Shown piece after piece: positions 36,202-45,526 of a stretch of 64,000 bases of DNA. The notes beneath the pieces are model-generated. The model had not been told where the DNA came from. It did no database searches and worked only from the letters and a program-made list of their open reading frames with translations. Location: the NCBI RefSeq assembly GCF_900103805.1, contig NZ_FNIB01000003.1:262987-326986 (forward strand). Reading direction: 5' to 3'. Origin of the DNA: Cryobacterium flavum (GTDB lineage Bacteria > Actinomycetota > Actinomycetes > Actinomycetales > Microbacteriaceae). Positions within the stretch are counted from its first letter, which is position 1. Each line of letters begins with the position of its first letter. Position numbers and translations under genes: made by a program.

Positions 36202-37518
36202 CTAGCCGAGCTGGCTGAGCCAGGCCTGCGCTGACGCCTCCCACTTGGCGTAATAGTCGGGGTAGGCCGAGATCTGCACGGCCTGCGCCGCCTGGGTCAC
36301 GGTCATCGATTCCCAGCCCGCGATGTCGAGCAGACCGCGGGTCACGTTCGGGTTCGGGTTGCTCGCGCCGCCGAAAAAGGCGAGGCTGGCCCGCACCGGG
36401 TCCATGACTTGTTCCGGGGTACCCCAGCCGGCACTCGGCCGCTGCTGGAACAGACCGAGCGAGTCCCGGTCGCCGTAGTCCACGTTGCGCAGCCCGGATT
36501 CCTGGGCGGCCGCAGCCAGCGCCACGACGAGACCGGCATTGCTCACGCCGGCGCCCCGCCCGACCGAAACAATCGTCTGCGCGTTCTGTCGCATCTCCTC
36601 CGACATGGGCGTGACCACCCCGGACGTCGCCACCGGGAAAGTGACCGCCACGGATGCCGGCGCCACCGTGATCGGCAGGGTCAAAACCTGTCCGGGATAG
36701 ATGATGCTTGACCAGCCGAGGCCATTGGCGTCGAGCACAGCCTGCACGCTGACCCCGGCCGCGTTGGCCACGGCGGTGATGGTCTCGCCCGACGCGATGG
36801 TGTGGGTCGTTGCTGCGGCAATCTCGGCGACCGGCTCGACGTAGGCGGCCGGTTCCAACACTGGTGCTGCGGCGAGCACAATGACCTGGCCGGGGTAGAT
36901 GACGCTGGCCCCGGTCAAGCCGTTGGCCCCCAGAACGTCAGCGGTCTTCAGCCCCTGCGCGGCGGCGATACCGCTGATGGTGTCGCCGCTCTGCACCGAG
37001 TAGCTGGCAGCGGATGCGGCCGGCGCGGCCACGACGGCGGCCGGCGCCGCCGCCTGGGTCAGGGTCAAAACCTGGCCCGGAAAGATCAGGGCCCGGGAAT
37101 CGAGACCATTCTGCGCCAGCACGGCCGCCGTCGACAGGCCGAACCGGGCGGCAATTCCGCTCACCGTGTCACCGTCAACGACCGAATACTGGGCGGGCGC
37201 AACCTGAACGGCGGCTGCCACCGCGGTCACCGATAGAACGGGAGTGGCCTCGGCGAGCTTCGACTTGAGCGGCTTCTTAGCCAGGGCCTGAGCCTGGGCC
37301 GGCGCCGCCAGGTTGAGGCTGATCGCGAGCGTGCTGACCAGCACGATCGGCACGGTAAGCAATGCCGAGCGGGAATGCGAGTCACCGGGCTTCTTCGCCC
37401 GCCGCTTCGCAGCAGCGTCACTGCCCGAGAAGGCCATGCCAACCGTCTCGGGAACGGTCGCGTTTCGTGCGGCGGACGCCGCGGCATCCGTCGTATTCGT
37501 TTTCACCTTGGTCGACAT
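36202..37518 (-). CDS. LysM-repeat cell-wall protein with transglycosylase-like C-terminus
   Basis: A 438-residue exported or membrane-anchored protein. After a basic N-terminus there is one hydrophobic segment (about 52-72). Three LysM peptidoglycan-binding repeats follow (110-153, 172-215, 237-282), each ending P-G-Q-V-hydrophobic. The C-terminal 130 residues (AAAAQESGLRNVDYGDRDS, LGLFQQRPSAGWGTPEQV) resemble the lysozyme-like domain of phage and actinobacterial wall hydrolases, with Glu in AAQESG as candidate catalytic residue. It lies in a convergent-free position after the kinase gene, divergent from the HTH gene, and probably remodels the wall. Confidence 0.88.
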   Translation of the reverse strand: MSTKVKTNTTDAAASAARNATVPETVGMAFSGSDAAAKRRAKKPGDSHSRSALLTVPIVLVSTLAISLNLAAPAQAQALAKKPLKSKLAEATPVLSVTAVAAAVQVAPAQYSVVDGDTVSGIAARFGLSTAAVLAQNGLDSRALIFPGQVLTLTQAAAPAAVVAAPAASAASYSVQSGDTISGIAAAQGLKTADVLGANGLTGASVIYPGQVIVLAAAPVLEPAAYVEPVAEIAAATTHTIASGETITAVANAAGVSVQAVLDANGLGWSSIIYPGQVLTLPITVAPASVAVTFPVATSGVVTPMSEEMRQNAQTIVSVGRGAGVSNAGLVVALAAAAQESGLRNVDYGDRDSLGLFQQRPSAGWGTPEQVMDPVRASLAFFGGASNPNPNVTRGLLDIAGWESMTVTQAAQAVQISAYPDYYAKWEASAQAWLSQLG

Positions 37519-37718
37519 GGTGCTCCGTTCATTGTGCGCACGCGCGCTACCCGTTCAGCAAGTTCGTACAGCATCGTCTCGAATGCAGCAATCCCCACTG
37601 CGAGGTTTTCACAATTATGAGGGGGAGTCAATTGAATGGGCGACATGAAATGGCCGGTTCGCTAGGAAAAAGTGCCCGAAGGTTTTGCCTCGGACCCAAA
37701 TCATGGGAAGCTAAAAGA

Positions 37719-38060
37719 GTGAGTGATGTGTCTTCAGAGCCCGAGTGGCTTACTATTCCTGCCCTAGTCAACCTGCTCGGAATGAGCCAGAGCCGCGTGC
37801 GGCACCTGATCGACGACAAGTACCTGCTGGCCATCCGGCGGGACAACGTTGTGTCGGTTCCTTCCCTGTTTCTGCGTGACGGCGCTCCCGTTCCCGAACT
37901 TCGCGGCACGCTGTTCGTGCTGGCCGACGACGGCTTCACCGACATGCAGGCCATGACCTGGCTGCTTGAGGTCGACGACAGCCTGGGCGTGCCCCCGATC
38001 GAAGCCCTTCGGGCCGGTCGCAAGGCCGAGGTGCGTCGCGTCGCCCAGGCACTCGCCTAA
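37719..38060 (+). CDS. Rv2175c-like winged-HTH DNA-binding protein
   Basis: A 113-residue protein. SEPEWLTIPALVNLLGMSQS and RVRHLIDDKYLLAIRRDNVV form an excisionase/MerR-like HTH; the C-terminal part (LFVLADDGFTDMQAMTWLLE, DSLGVPPIEALRAGRKAEV) matches Rv2175c of M. tuberculosis, a DNA-binding substrate of PknL. The neighbouring PASTA kinase gene supports the same relationship. GTG 37719 lies 8 nt after GGGAAG; the 357 in-frame bases upstream are the divergent promoter and the LysM gene. Confidence 0.88.
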   Translation: MSDVSSEPEWLTIPALVNLLGMSQSRVRHLIDDKYLLAIRRDNVVSVPSLFLRDGAPVPELRGTLFVLADDGFTDMQAMTWLLEVDDSLGVPPIEALRAGRKAEVRRVAQALA

Positions 38061-38104
38061 CCGGGCACTCGCGCGGACCGGCCGGGCGCCGGCCGAACTG
38101 CCCC

Positions 38105-39283
38105 TCAGAACGCCCGGCGCGTCACCCGATCGGTCAGGTCCAGCAGCTTCTGCCTGGCCCCGGCGCTGATCGGCGCGGTCTCAAGCGCCGCGAGAGCCTC
38201 AGCCACCTGAGCTTCGATGAGCGCCTCGACCCGGTCGACGGCACCGCTGGCGCTGATGAGTTGCTGCAAGGCGCGAATCTGGGCGGTATTGAGCGTGGGG
38301 TTGCCGAGCTGGGCGTCGAGCGATGCTCGGTCGGCGTCGCTCAGACGTTCCCGCGCCAGCGCGATCAACACCGTGCGCTTGCCCTCGGTCAGGTCGTCGC
38401 CACTCGGCTTGCCGGTCACGGCGGCGTCGCCGAACACGCCGAGCAGGTCGTCGCGAAGCTGGTAGGCCATACCAAGCGGCAGGCCGAAGGCACGCAGCGA
38501 GTTCAGTTGCGTGGCCGAGGCCCCGGCCAGGGCCGCTCCGATCACCAGCGGGGCCTGAACGCTGTACTTGGCTGACTTGTAGACGATCACGCGCAGTGCC
38601 CGATCGAGCAACTCGGCTTCCGGCTGGGCCAGCCAAGCGCGCTCCTCGAGAATGTCCAGGTATTGCCCGGCCGTGACCTCAGTGCGCATGAAGTTGAATT
38701 CGAGCCTGGCGCGCCGTGCCGAAGCCCGATCGGCCAGCTCGTCCAGCCCCTCGTCGAGCAGCTCATCGCTCCAGCCCAGAAGTAGATCGCCGAGCAGAAT
38801 CGCCGACGCCCGACCATACGAGGCGGAGTCGCCAGCCCAACCCTCTCGCTCGTGCAAACTTTCGAACAGCTTGTGGGCGCTCGGAGCTCCGCGACGGGTG
38901 TCTGAGTTGTCGATGATGTCGTCGTGCACGAGCGCCGCGGCGTGAAAAATCTCCAGCGCGCTGGCGGCCGAAACCACCGCGGCCAGGCCACCTGCGGCGG
39001 GTGCCGGGGCAGCGGATGCCGCGGCCTCGTCGTCCGCACTGACTGACGGCTGGATGGCCGTTGGCTGGCCCGATTCGGGGCCGGAATCCTGCGGCAGAAC
39101 GCTCCGCGCACCCCAGTAACAAAACTGGGCTCGAAACCGCTTTCCACCGCTGAGAAACTGCCGTGAGTAGTCGATTAGAGGAGTCAAATCGGAGCTGATC
39201 AGGGTCACAATTGGTTCGCGGGACATGAGGTACTCGTCGATGCGAGATTGAACCAAGTCGACCAGGCGTTTGCTTTCAGGCAC
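38105..39283 (-). CDS. Polyprenyl diphosphate synthase (IdsA2-like) with Ala-rich insertion
   Basis: A 392-residue trans-isoprenyl diphosphate synthase. First motif D121-D-I-I-D125 and second motif DDLLGVFGD (278-286) are intact, as is GGKRFRAQ (47-54). A low-complexity insertion of about 35 residues (65-100, rich in Ala, Pro and Ser) sits before the first Asp motif. It is syntenic with idsA2 (Rv2173) of Mycobacterium and distinct from crtE. It may make GGPP or longer precursors for menaquinone or other isoprenoids; chain length is not certain. GTG start; convergent with the HTH gene. Confidence 0.92.
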   Translation of the reverse strand: MPESKRLVDLVQSRIDEYLMSREPIVTLISSDLTPLIDYSRQFLSGGKRFRAQFCYWGARSVLPQDSGPESGQPTAIQPSVSADDEAAASAAPAPAAGGLAAVVSAASALEIFHAAALVHDDIIDNSDTRRGAPSAHKLFESLHEREGWAGDSASYGRASAILLGDLLLGWSDELLDEGLDELADRASARRARLEFNFMRTEVTAGQYLDILEERAWLAQPEAELLDRALRVIVYKSAKYSVQAPLVIGAALAGASATQLNSLRAFGLPLGMAYQLRDDLLGVFGDAAVTGKPSGDDLTEGKRTVLIALARERLSDADRASLDAQLGNPTLNTAQIRALQQLISASGAVDRVEALIEAQVAEALAALETAPISAGARQKLLDLTDRVTRRAF

Positions 39284-39321
39284 CCGTATAGCCTAGCCAT
39301 CCTGGCGGGGCTAGAATGAGA

Positions 39322-39362
39322 TAATTCGAACCGGGTCATTCGATTCTGGTCGGTTCGAATTA
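39322..39362. promoter_or_regulatory. 12-bp perfect inverted repeat upstream of the DUF3040 gene
   Basis: TAATTCGAACCG (39322-39333) and CGGTTCGAATTA (39351-39362) are exact inverted repeats with a 17-nt spacer. They lie in the 119-bp divergent region between the polyprenyl synthase and DUF3040 genes, so the site could be an operator for either or a leader hairpin of the latter. Confidence 0.6.
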
Positions 39363-39402
39363 GTCTACCCACCCGCTCGATCCCGTAACTGGAGGGAATG
39401 AG

Positions 39403-39780
39403 ATGCCGCTTTCGGAACAGGAGCAGCGACTCCTTGAAGAGATGGAGCGCAGCCTCTATCACAACGATGCCGACTTTGTCGCCAGCGTTGGAGTGTCCAG
39501 GCTTCGCCCGAACTATCGTTCCATCGCGATCGGCGTACTGCTCGCCGTCGCCGGCATTGTCGCTCTCATCGCGGGTGTAGCCATTGCGCAGTTGTGGCTC
39601 GGCATTCTCGGCTTCATCGTTATGTTCGGCGGTGTGCTTATCGCCGTGACGCCCGGCAAGGCCATTCGTTCGATGCCCGGACCATCGTCACCCGGTCGCC
39701 GTCCGGCGCAGGCCAAGTCCAACCAGGGTTTCATGGAACGATTGAACGACCGGTGGGACCGTCGCCAGGATGGTCAGTAG
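39403..39780 (+). CDS. DUF3040 membrane protein
   Basis: A 125-residue protein starting MPLSEQEQRLLEEMERSLYH, the DUF3040 signature, followed by two membrane helices (about 43-90) and a basic C-terminus. In actinobacteria this gene is found upstream of mraZ (Rv2169c in M. tuberculosis). Function is unknown; the position suggests a link with envelope growth. ATG 39403 follows GGAGGG. It ends with a strong terminator, so it is transcribed separately from mraZ. Confidence 0.9.
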   Translation: MPLSEQEQRLLEEMERSLYHNDADFVASVGVSRLRPNYRSIAIGVLLAVAGIVALIAGVAIAQLWLGILGFIVMFGGVLIAVTPGKAIRSMPGPSSPGRRPAQAKSNQGFMERLNDRWDRRQDGQ

Positions 39781-39837
39781 CGGCTACTCGCGCTGACCTC
39801 CACCGGGCACCCATAACTCAATAAATCGCTGCGCTGT

Positions 39838-39867
39838 AGGGCCGATCATCTGATCGGCCCTTTTTTT
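39838..39867 (+). terminator. Rho-independent terminator after the DUF3040 gene
   Basis: Arms 39838-39848 and 39851-39861 form a perfect 11-bp stem (AGGGCCGATCA and its complement) with a 2-nt loop, followed by a T-run to 39867. Confidence 0.95.
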
Positions 39868-39995
39868 GTGCCCAAAAGTGGGTCGAAAGCATCCGTTCTT
39901 AGAACTGTCGCTCCATTTCCCTCCACTGTTAGTCCCCAGTGATTTCGGGCAAATTTGGCGATCAATTCTGAAAATTGGCGTAAATACCTAGGTTA

Positions 39996-40020
39996 GTGGA
40001 TGAAGGTGGAGTAAAGTGGA
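39996..40020 (+). promoter_or_regulatory. MraZ operator: three GTGGA boxes at 10-bp spacing
   Basis: GTGGA occurs at 39996-40000, 40006-40010 and 40016-40020, exactly one helical turn apart, 37 bp before the mraZ start. MraZ is known to bind direct repeats of about this form upstream of its own operon. Autoregulation of the dcw cluster is inferred. Confidence 0.88.
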
Positions 40021-40056
40021 GCCACACCTGAATCTGGCCGGAAGAAAGGGGTGAGC

Positions 40057-40488
40057 GTGTTCCTTGGCACCTACGCCCCCCGGCTCGACGAAAAAGGTCG
40101 CATTATTCTTCCCGCGAAGTTTCGGGAAGAGCTCTCCACCGGTGTGGTGATGACGCGGGGGCAGGAACACTGCATCTACGTGTTCAGCACCCGCGAATTC
40201 GAAACCCTGCACGACAAGATCCGCCAGGCGCCGGTCACGAGCAAGCAGGCTCGCGACTACCTCCGGGTGTTCCTGTCGGGCGCAAGTTCGGAAACACCCG
40301 ACAAACAAAACCGCGTCACCATCCCCGGCAACCTCCGCAGCTATGCGGGGCTTGACCGGGAACTGACCGTCATCGGTGCTGGCAGCCGAGTCGAGATTTG
40401 GGACAGCGAAGCGTGGGCCACCTACCTCGCCGAGCAGGAAACCTCGTACGCCAACACGACGGAGGAGGTGATTCCGGGACTTTTCTAG
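40057..40488 (+). CDS. mraZ: Transcriptional regulator MraZ
   Basis: A 143-residue AbrB-like regulator with two tandem SpoVT/AbrB-type domains: [40 protein letters not shown] and the second half [20 protein letters not shown]. It forms a ring binding direct repeats upstream of its operon. GTG 40057 gives MFLGTYAP, the family start, 6 nt from AAAGGG (40045-40050); GTG 40051 abuts that sequence. It is the first gene of the dcw cluster. Confidence 0.95.
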   Translation: MFLGTYAPRLDEKGRIILPAKFREELSTGVVMTRGQEHCIYVFSTREFETLHDKIRQAPVTSKQARDYLRVFLSGASSETPDKQNRVTIPGNLRSYAGLDRELTVIGAGSRVEIWDSEAWATYLAEQETSYANTTEEVIPGLF

Positions 40489-40586
40489 CCCCTGGCGCCT
40501 GACTCCCAGCCGTTTTGCCCTGACACACTTCCCCGGTGCCAGGACGAAATGGAGGGGAATCAGACCTCACGGACTAGCCCGGCATT

Positions 40587-41558
40587 ATGGCCAGTAACGA
40601 AATCCCCAGCAATGAAATCCACACCCCGGTGCTGCTCGAACGCTGCGTCGAGCTGCTCGCTCCGGCACTCACAAAGCCCGGCGCCGTGCTCGTCGACGCC
40701 ACACTCGGCATGGGCGGCCACGCCAAAGCGATCCTCTCGCGCTTTCCGGAACTAACCCTGGTCGGCCTCGACCGCGACACCGAGGCCCTCGCTATTGCCG
40801 AAGAGCGCCTCAAGGGATTCGCAGGCCGGGTGCACCTCGTACACACCGTCTACGACGGTATCGGCGACGCGCTCGACGGACTCGGTATCACCGAGGTCGC
40901 CGGCGTCCTCTTCGACCTCGGCGTCTCCAGCCTGCAGATCGACCGCGTCGAACGCGGTTTCTCCTACTCCAAGGATGCCCCGCTCGACATGCGCATGGAC
41001 GGCACAGCCGGCCTCACCGCCGAGAGCATCCTCGCCGACTACAGCGAACGCGATCTCAAGCGTATTTTCCAGGACTACGGCGAAGAGAAACTCTCGGCCC
41101 GGTATGCCAAGGCCATCGTCGAAGCCCGCGAAACGATACCGTTCGTGCGGTCCGCGCAACTGGTCGACGTGATCACCAAGGCCACCCCGGTCGCCATCCA
41201 GCGTCTCGGCCACCCGGCCAAGCGCGTGTTCCAGGCGCTGCGCATCGAGGTCAATCAGGAGCTGGCCGTGCTCGAACGGGCCATTCCGGCTGCGCTAGAC
41301 CGCGTGCAGGTCGGTGGCCGCATCGTCGTCATGGCCTACCAGTCACTCGAAGACCGCATCGTTAAGCGGGCACTCGCCGCGGCATCCGGCTCCACCGCTC
41401 CGGCCGGGCTTCCGGTGGAACTGCCCGAACACAAGCCGCTGTTTACCCTCCTGCTCCGCGGTGCCGAACTGGCCTCCGACGAAGAAAAAGCACTCAACCC
41501 CCGCGCGACGCCGGTTCGGCTGCGCGCTGCTGTTCGACTGAGAAGGGCCGCCGCATGA
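40587..41558 (+). CDS. rsmH: 16S rRNA (cytosine-N4) methyltransferase RsmH
   Basis: A 323-residue SAM-dependent enzyme methylating C1402 of 16S rRNA. It has the S-adenosylmethionine site [17 protein letters not shown], then [20 protein letters not shown] and PLDMRMDG, and [20 protein letters not shown] near the C-terminus. It is the normal second dcw gene. The 98-bp gap to mraZ contains a GGAGGGGA stretch at about 40550, some distance from the ATG. Its end overlaps ftsL by ATGA. Confidence 0.96.
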   Translation: MASNEIPSNEIHTPVLLERCVELLAPALTKPGAVLVDATLGMGGHAKAILSRFPELTLVGLDRDTEALAIAEERLKGFAGRVHLVHTVYDGIGDALDGLGITEVAGVLFDLGVSSLQIDRVERGFSYSKDAPLDMRMDGTAGLTAESILADYSERDLKRIFQDYGEEKLSARYAKAIVEARETIPFVRSAQLVDVITKATPVAIQRLGHPAKRVFQALRIEVNQELAVLERAIPAALDRVQVGGRIVVMAYQSLEDRIVKRALAAASGSTAPAGLPVELPEHKPLFTLLLRGAELASDEEKALNPRATPVRLRAAVRLRRAAA

Positions 41559-42121
41559 GCGACAACCTGGCACGCGTCGCCTTTTCCTTCGAACCTGAAC
41601 CGTTCGAGACCAGCGCACCGGCACGGCGTGGGTTTCGACTGGTCTCGCCGACGCCGAGCCGCCGTGCCCGCCCGCGCATCTTCTACGCCCTCACCGCGGT
41701 AGCAGGCATGGCTGCCATCATGGTCGCCCAGCTGCTGCTGAGCGTCGGCATCTCCCAGGGCGCGTATGAAATCTCCAGCCTGCAGTCGAGTCAGTCGGAA
41801 CTCGGCCGCACGGCCGCGAGCGTGAGCGAAGACCTCGTGCGGGTATCCTCCCCGCAGAGCCTCGCCGCCAACGCTGAGGGCCTCGGCATGGTCAGCAACT
41901 CCAACCCCGTCTACCTGCGCCTCTCTGACGGCGCTGTTTTGGGCGCTCCGGCCTCGGCGTCGGGCTCGCAGGCCGGAGCGGCCAGCCTTGTTCCCAACGC
42001 CCTGCTGAACGGCAGTACCCTGCTGTCACAGCTTCCGGCGGATCCGGCGGCCGCCGGTGCTGTTGCGATCACGAGCGCACCGGTAGTTCCTGCGGGACTC
42101 GCGGCGCCCACTACCCGATAG
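41555..42121 (+). CDS. ftsL: FtsL-like cell division protein
   Basis: A 188-residue bitopic membrane protein: cytoplasmic N-terminus of about 45 residues, one helix ([24 protein letters not shown] region, about 46-70), then a short heptad-like region ([20 protein letters not shown]) and [20 protein letters not shown], typical of FtsL. The C-terminal 70 residues are Ala/Ser/Pro-rich. Sequence conservation is low in the family, so position between rsmH and ftsI is the main support. FtsL with FtsB and FtsQ activates septal synthesis. Confidence 0.82.
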   Translation: MSDNLARVAFSFEPEPFETSAPARRGFRLVSPTPSRRARPRIFYALTAVAGMAAIMVAQLLLSVGISQGAYEISSLQSSQSELGRTAASVSEDLVRVSSPQSLAANAEGLGMVSNSNPVYLRLSDGAVLGAPASASGSQAGAASLVPNALLNGSTLLSQLPADPAAAGAVAITSAPVVPAGLAAPTTR

Positions 42122-42148
42122 TTTCCGTGACTCGACCATGATGGGCAG

Positions 42149-43966
42149 ATGAGCGTGCGCAATACCCGAAGCAGTAGTGCCCGAAACAACCCGACCAATT
42201 CGCGGTCCAGCCGTCGTCGCACGCTTGTCACCATCCTCGTGCTGTTCGCCGTCATCGCCGTGTTCCTGGTGCGCCTGGTCGATATCCAGGTCGTGCAGGC
42301 CGATTCGCTCACCAAAGACTCAGTAGGAAACCGCTCGGTCGGCCAGGTCGTCTACGGTTCCCGCGGCGAGATCGTCGACACCAACGGTGTCGTGCTGGCC
42401 GGAACGGTCATGCGGTACAACATCACCATGTCGCCCGTGAACGCGACGCCCTTCAAACGAACCGTCGACGGTAAGAAGGTCGAAATCTCGGTGGCCGACG
42501 CCGCCGCCGAAATCGGTGCCGCCACCGGCCAGACCGGCGACGCCATTCTGCTGACCATCTCCACCGCCCTCGAGGCAAACGCCGAGGCCAACTTCGCCTA
42601 CATCGCTCAGAAAGTCGATGTCGACGTACTCCGTGCCGTGCAAAACCTGCACATTCCCTGGACCTACTCGGAGAACAGCCCCAGTCGGGTCTACCCGAAC
42701 GGCGCCGTCGCCGGCAATATGCTCGGCTATCTTTCGGGGGAGGGCGTGCCGCAGGCCGGCCTCGAATCCGGGCAGCATGCCTGCCTGGCCTCGACCAACG
42801 GTAAGGAAACCTACGAAAAGGGTGCCGACGGCGTGCGCATCCCCGGCAGCAGCGTCACGAGCACCGCCGCCGTCGACGGCGGTGACGTCGTCACCACCAT
42901 CGACTCCGACCTCCAGTGGTTCGTGCAGCAGACCCTCGCGGCCCGGGCGCAGGAAACCGGGGCGGCCTGGGCGACCGCTGTCGTGCTGGACGCCAAGACC
43001 GGCAAGCTCCTCGCCGTTGCCGATTACCCTTCGGTCGATCCGAACAACGTCGGCGGTACCGAGAACCCCGAAGACCGCGGCTCCCGGGCCTTCACCCAAT
43101 CCTTCGAACCCGGCTCGACCTTCAAAGCGCTGACCGCGGCATCCGTTCTCGATTCCGGCGTCGCCACCCTGCAGACCGGAATCGTCGCGCCTTACCGGTA
43201 TTTGCCGGCCAACGGCGCGAACATCAATGACAGCCATTCGCACCCGGACCAGAACATGACCCTCACCGGCGTGCTGATCGACTCGAGCAACACCGGCATG
43301 TCCAAGTTCGGTGAGAAACTCACCGACCAGCAGCGCTACGACTACATGAAGGCGTTCGGCGTTGGCACCCCGACTGAAACTGGCTTTCCGCGCGAAGACG
43401 GCGGAATTCTGCACCCGGTCGACGAGTGGGACAACCAGACCAGCTACGCGACCATGTTCGGACAGGGTCTGACAACGAGCGCGCTGCAGGTCGCGAGCAT
43501 CTACCAGACCATCGCCAATGACGGTGTTCGCATGCCGGTACAGCTGGTCGAGGGCTGCCGTCAGGCTGATGGCACCATGACTAACGTGCCCGATGCCACC
43601 GGAACCCGGGTGCTGTCCGAGACGGCGGCGAACGAAACCAGCGACGTGCTCGAGATGGTGTACCAGAAGAGCTGGGTGCAGAGTAAGTGGAACATTCCGG
43701 GCTACCGCGTGGCCGCCAAGACCGGAACAGCGCAGATGCCGGACGGCAAGGGCGGGTACTCTAACGGGTATCTGGTGTCGGTGTCGGGCTTCGCACCGGC
43801 CGACGATCCACAGTATGTCGTCTCGGTCAACATCGCCGACCCTGTTAAACTGAATACGTCTGCCGCACCGGCTCCGGTCTTCCAGGAGATCATGAGCCAG
43901 GTGTTGAAAAAGTACCGGGCGGTTCCCTCGGGCGCGACTGCGCCTGACCTCCCTTCCACCTGGTAA
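42149..43966 (+). CDS. ftsI: Septal peptidoglycan transpeptidase FtsI (PBP2b/PBP3)
   Basis: A 605-residue class B penicillin-binding protein. One membrane helix lies near 25-48; the dimerisation domain begins YGSRGEIVDTNGVVLAGT. Transpeptidase motifs: Ser323-T-F-Lys326 (PGSTFK), SSN in LIDSSNTGMSKFG, and Lys524-Thr-Gly (AAKTGTAQ). It cross-links septal wall with FtsW. No C-terminal PASTA domain is present, unlike some Gram-positive homologues. ATG 42149, 27 bp after ftsL. Confidence 0.96.
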   Translation: MSVRNTRSSSARNNPTNSRSSRRRTLVTILVLFAVIAVFLVRLVDIQVVQADSLTKDSVGNRSVGQVVYGSRGEIVDTNGVVLAGTVMRYNITMSPVNATPFKRTVDGKKVEISVADAAAEIGAATGQTGDAILLTISTALEANAEANFAYIAQKVDVDVLRAVQNLHIPWTYSENSPSRVYPNGAVAGNMLGYLSGEGVPQAGLESGQHACLASTNGKETYEKGADGVRIPGSSVTSTAAVDGGDVVTTIDSDLQWFVQQTLAARAQETGAAWATAVVLDAKTGKLLAVADYPSVDPNNVGGTENPEDRGSRAFTQSFEPGSTFKALTAASVLDSGVATLQTGIVAPYRYLPANGANINDSHSHPDQNMTLTGVLIDSSNTGMSKFGEKLTDQQRYDYMKAFGVGTPTETGFPREDGGILHPVDEWDNQTSYATMFGQGLTTSALQVASIYQTIANDGVRMPVQLVEGCRQADGTMTNVPDATGTRVLSETAANETSDVLEMVYQKSWVQSKWNIPGYRVAAKTGTAQMPDGKGGYSNGYLVSVSGFAPADDPQYVVSVNIADPVKLNTSAAPAPVFQEIMSQVLKKYRAVPSGATAPDLPSTW

Positions 43967-43981
43967 GAAAGCGAGCCCTGC

Positions 43982-45526
43982 GTGTCTGAATTGGCGCCGT
44001 CGGCTCTCCGTCCCGAGCACCCCGTTCCGCGGTCCTTGTCGGGATTGGTTGCCGAATTTGATCTGGAACTACGTGGAGACATCGACGGTCTCGAAGTCAC
44101 CGGAGTGAGCCTGAGTTCGCGCACGGTGCAACCAGGCGACCTCTACGTCGGCGTTGCCGGGGCACACCAGCACGGTGCCACCTTCGCCGCGGCGGCCGCT
44201 GAAGCCGGGGCTGTGGCTATTTTGACCGACGAGGCCGGAGCGCTGCTCGCCGCGGCCAGCGGCCTGCCGGTTTTGCTGACACCGGATGCCCGCGCCGCGC
44301 TCGGCGCCGTCGCCGCCTGGATCTACCGCACCGACGACAATCCCGCGACCCTGTTCGCCGTCACCGGCACCAACGGCAAGACCAGTGTGGTCTACCTGCT
44401 GTTCGGCATCCTGAACCAACTCGGCGTCGTCTCCGGACTCACCTCCACCGCCGAACGTCGTATCGGCGACCTCGCCGTCACGAGTTCGCTGACCACGCCC
44501 GAAGCCAGCGAACTGCACGCCCTGCTGGCCCGCATGAACGAGGCCGAAGTGCGCGCCGTCGGCATTGAAGTCTCGGCGCAGGCCCTCAGCCGCTACCGGG
44601 TCGACGGCCTCGTCTTCGATATCGCCGCATTCACCAACCTCAGCCACGACCACCTCGACGACTACGCCGCGATGGACGACTACTTCCAGGCCAAGCTCGA
44701 GCTATTCCAACCCGACCGCTCGCACCGCGGCGTGATCACCGTCGACACCGACTGGGGCCGCCGCGTCGCCGACGAATGCCGCATTCCGGTGACGACCATC
44801 ACCAACCGGGCCGATGTAGACGCCGACTGGCGCATGACCGTGGTCGGTGAAACCGCGTCCCACACCGACTTCGTACTCGACGGTCCCGACGGTCGCCGCC
44901 TGCACACCCGGGTGCCGCTGCTCGGCTGGTACATGGCCGCCAACGCCGCCCTGGCCATCGTCATGCTGGTCGAGAGCGGATTCGACCTCGACGCGATCCA
45001 GCACACGCTGAACCGCGACGGCGGCATCGTCGCGTTCATCCCCGGGCGCGCCGAGCGCATCTCCGGCGACCTGGGCCCGCTCGTCTACATCGACTACGGA
45101 CACAGCCCCGATGCGTTCCTGAACACCCTCGCGGCCCTGCGCAAGTTCACGCCGGGCAAGCTGATCATGCTGTTCGGCGCCGACGGTGACCGCGACACCA
45201 CGAAACGCGCCGATATGGGCCGAATTGCAGCCCAGGGCAGCGATATCGTGGTCGTGACCGACTTTCACCCGCGATTTGAAGACGCCGCGAGCATCCGCGC
45301 CGTACTGCTGAAAGCAGCGCGCGACGCCGTGCCAGACGGCGAGTTCTACGAGGTGGCCAACCCCCGTACGGCATTCCGTGCGGCGTTGTCACTCGCACAC
45401 GAAGGAGACACCATTCTGTACGCCGGCCCAGGCCACGAGGACTACCACGAGGTACAAGGCGTGAAACTGCCGTATTCGGCCAGGGACGACTCCCGCCAGG
45501 CGCTCCGCGACGCTGGGTGGCTGTAA
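43982..45526 (+). CDS. murE: UDP-MurNAc-L-Ala-D-Glu ligase MurE with atypical specificity loop
   Basis: A 514-residue Mur ligase adding the third residue of the stem peptide. The ATP loop VTGTNGKTSVVYLL, carbamylated-lysine region and C-terminal domain are intact. The specificity motif, DNPR in diaminopimelate enzymes, is here Phe428-His-Pro-Arg431 (VVVTDFHPRFED). Microbacteriaceae have B-type walls with diaminobutyrate, ornithine, lysine or homoserine at position 3, so a substrate other than meso-diaminopimelate is likely; which one cannot be read from sequence. GTG start, 15 bp after ftsI; murF follows with no gap. Confidence 0.94.
   Translation: MSELAPSALRPEHPVPRSLSGLVAEFDLELRGDIDGLEVTGVSLSSRTVQPGDLYVGVAGAHQHGATFAAAAAEAGAVAILTDEAGALLAAASGLPVLLTPDARAALGAVAAWIYRTDDNPATLFAVTGTNGKTSVVYLLFGILNQLGVVSGLTSTAERRIGDLAVTSSLTTPEASELHALLARMNEAEVRAVGIEVSAQALSRYRVDGLVFDIAAFTNLSHDHLDDYAAMDDYFQAKLELFQPDRSHRGVITVDTDWGRRVADECRIPVTTITNRADVDADWRMTVVGETASHTDFVLDGPDGRRLHTRVPLLGWYMAANAALAIVMLVESGFDLDAIQHTLNRDGGIVAFIPGRAERISGDLGPLVYIDYGHSPDAFLNTLAALRKFTPGKLIMLFGADGDRDTTKRADMGRIAAQGSDIVVVTDFHPRFEDAASIRAVLLKAARDAVPDGEFYEVANPRTAFRAALSLAHEGDTILYAGPGHEDYHEVQGVKLPYSARDDSRQALRDAGWL

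Noticed and set aside
37362..37718. In-frame extension of the HTH gene by 119 codons
   Set aside because: It overlaps the divergent LysM gene and its promoter; Rv2175c-like proteins start near GTG 37719.
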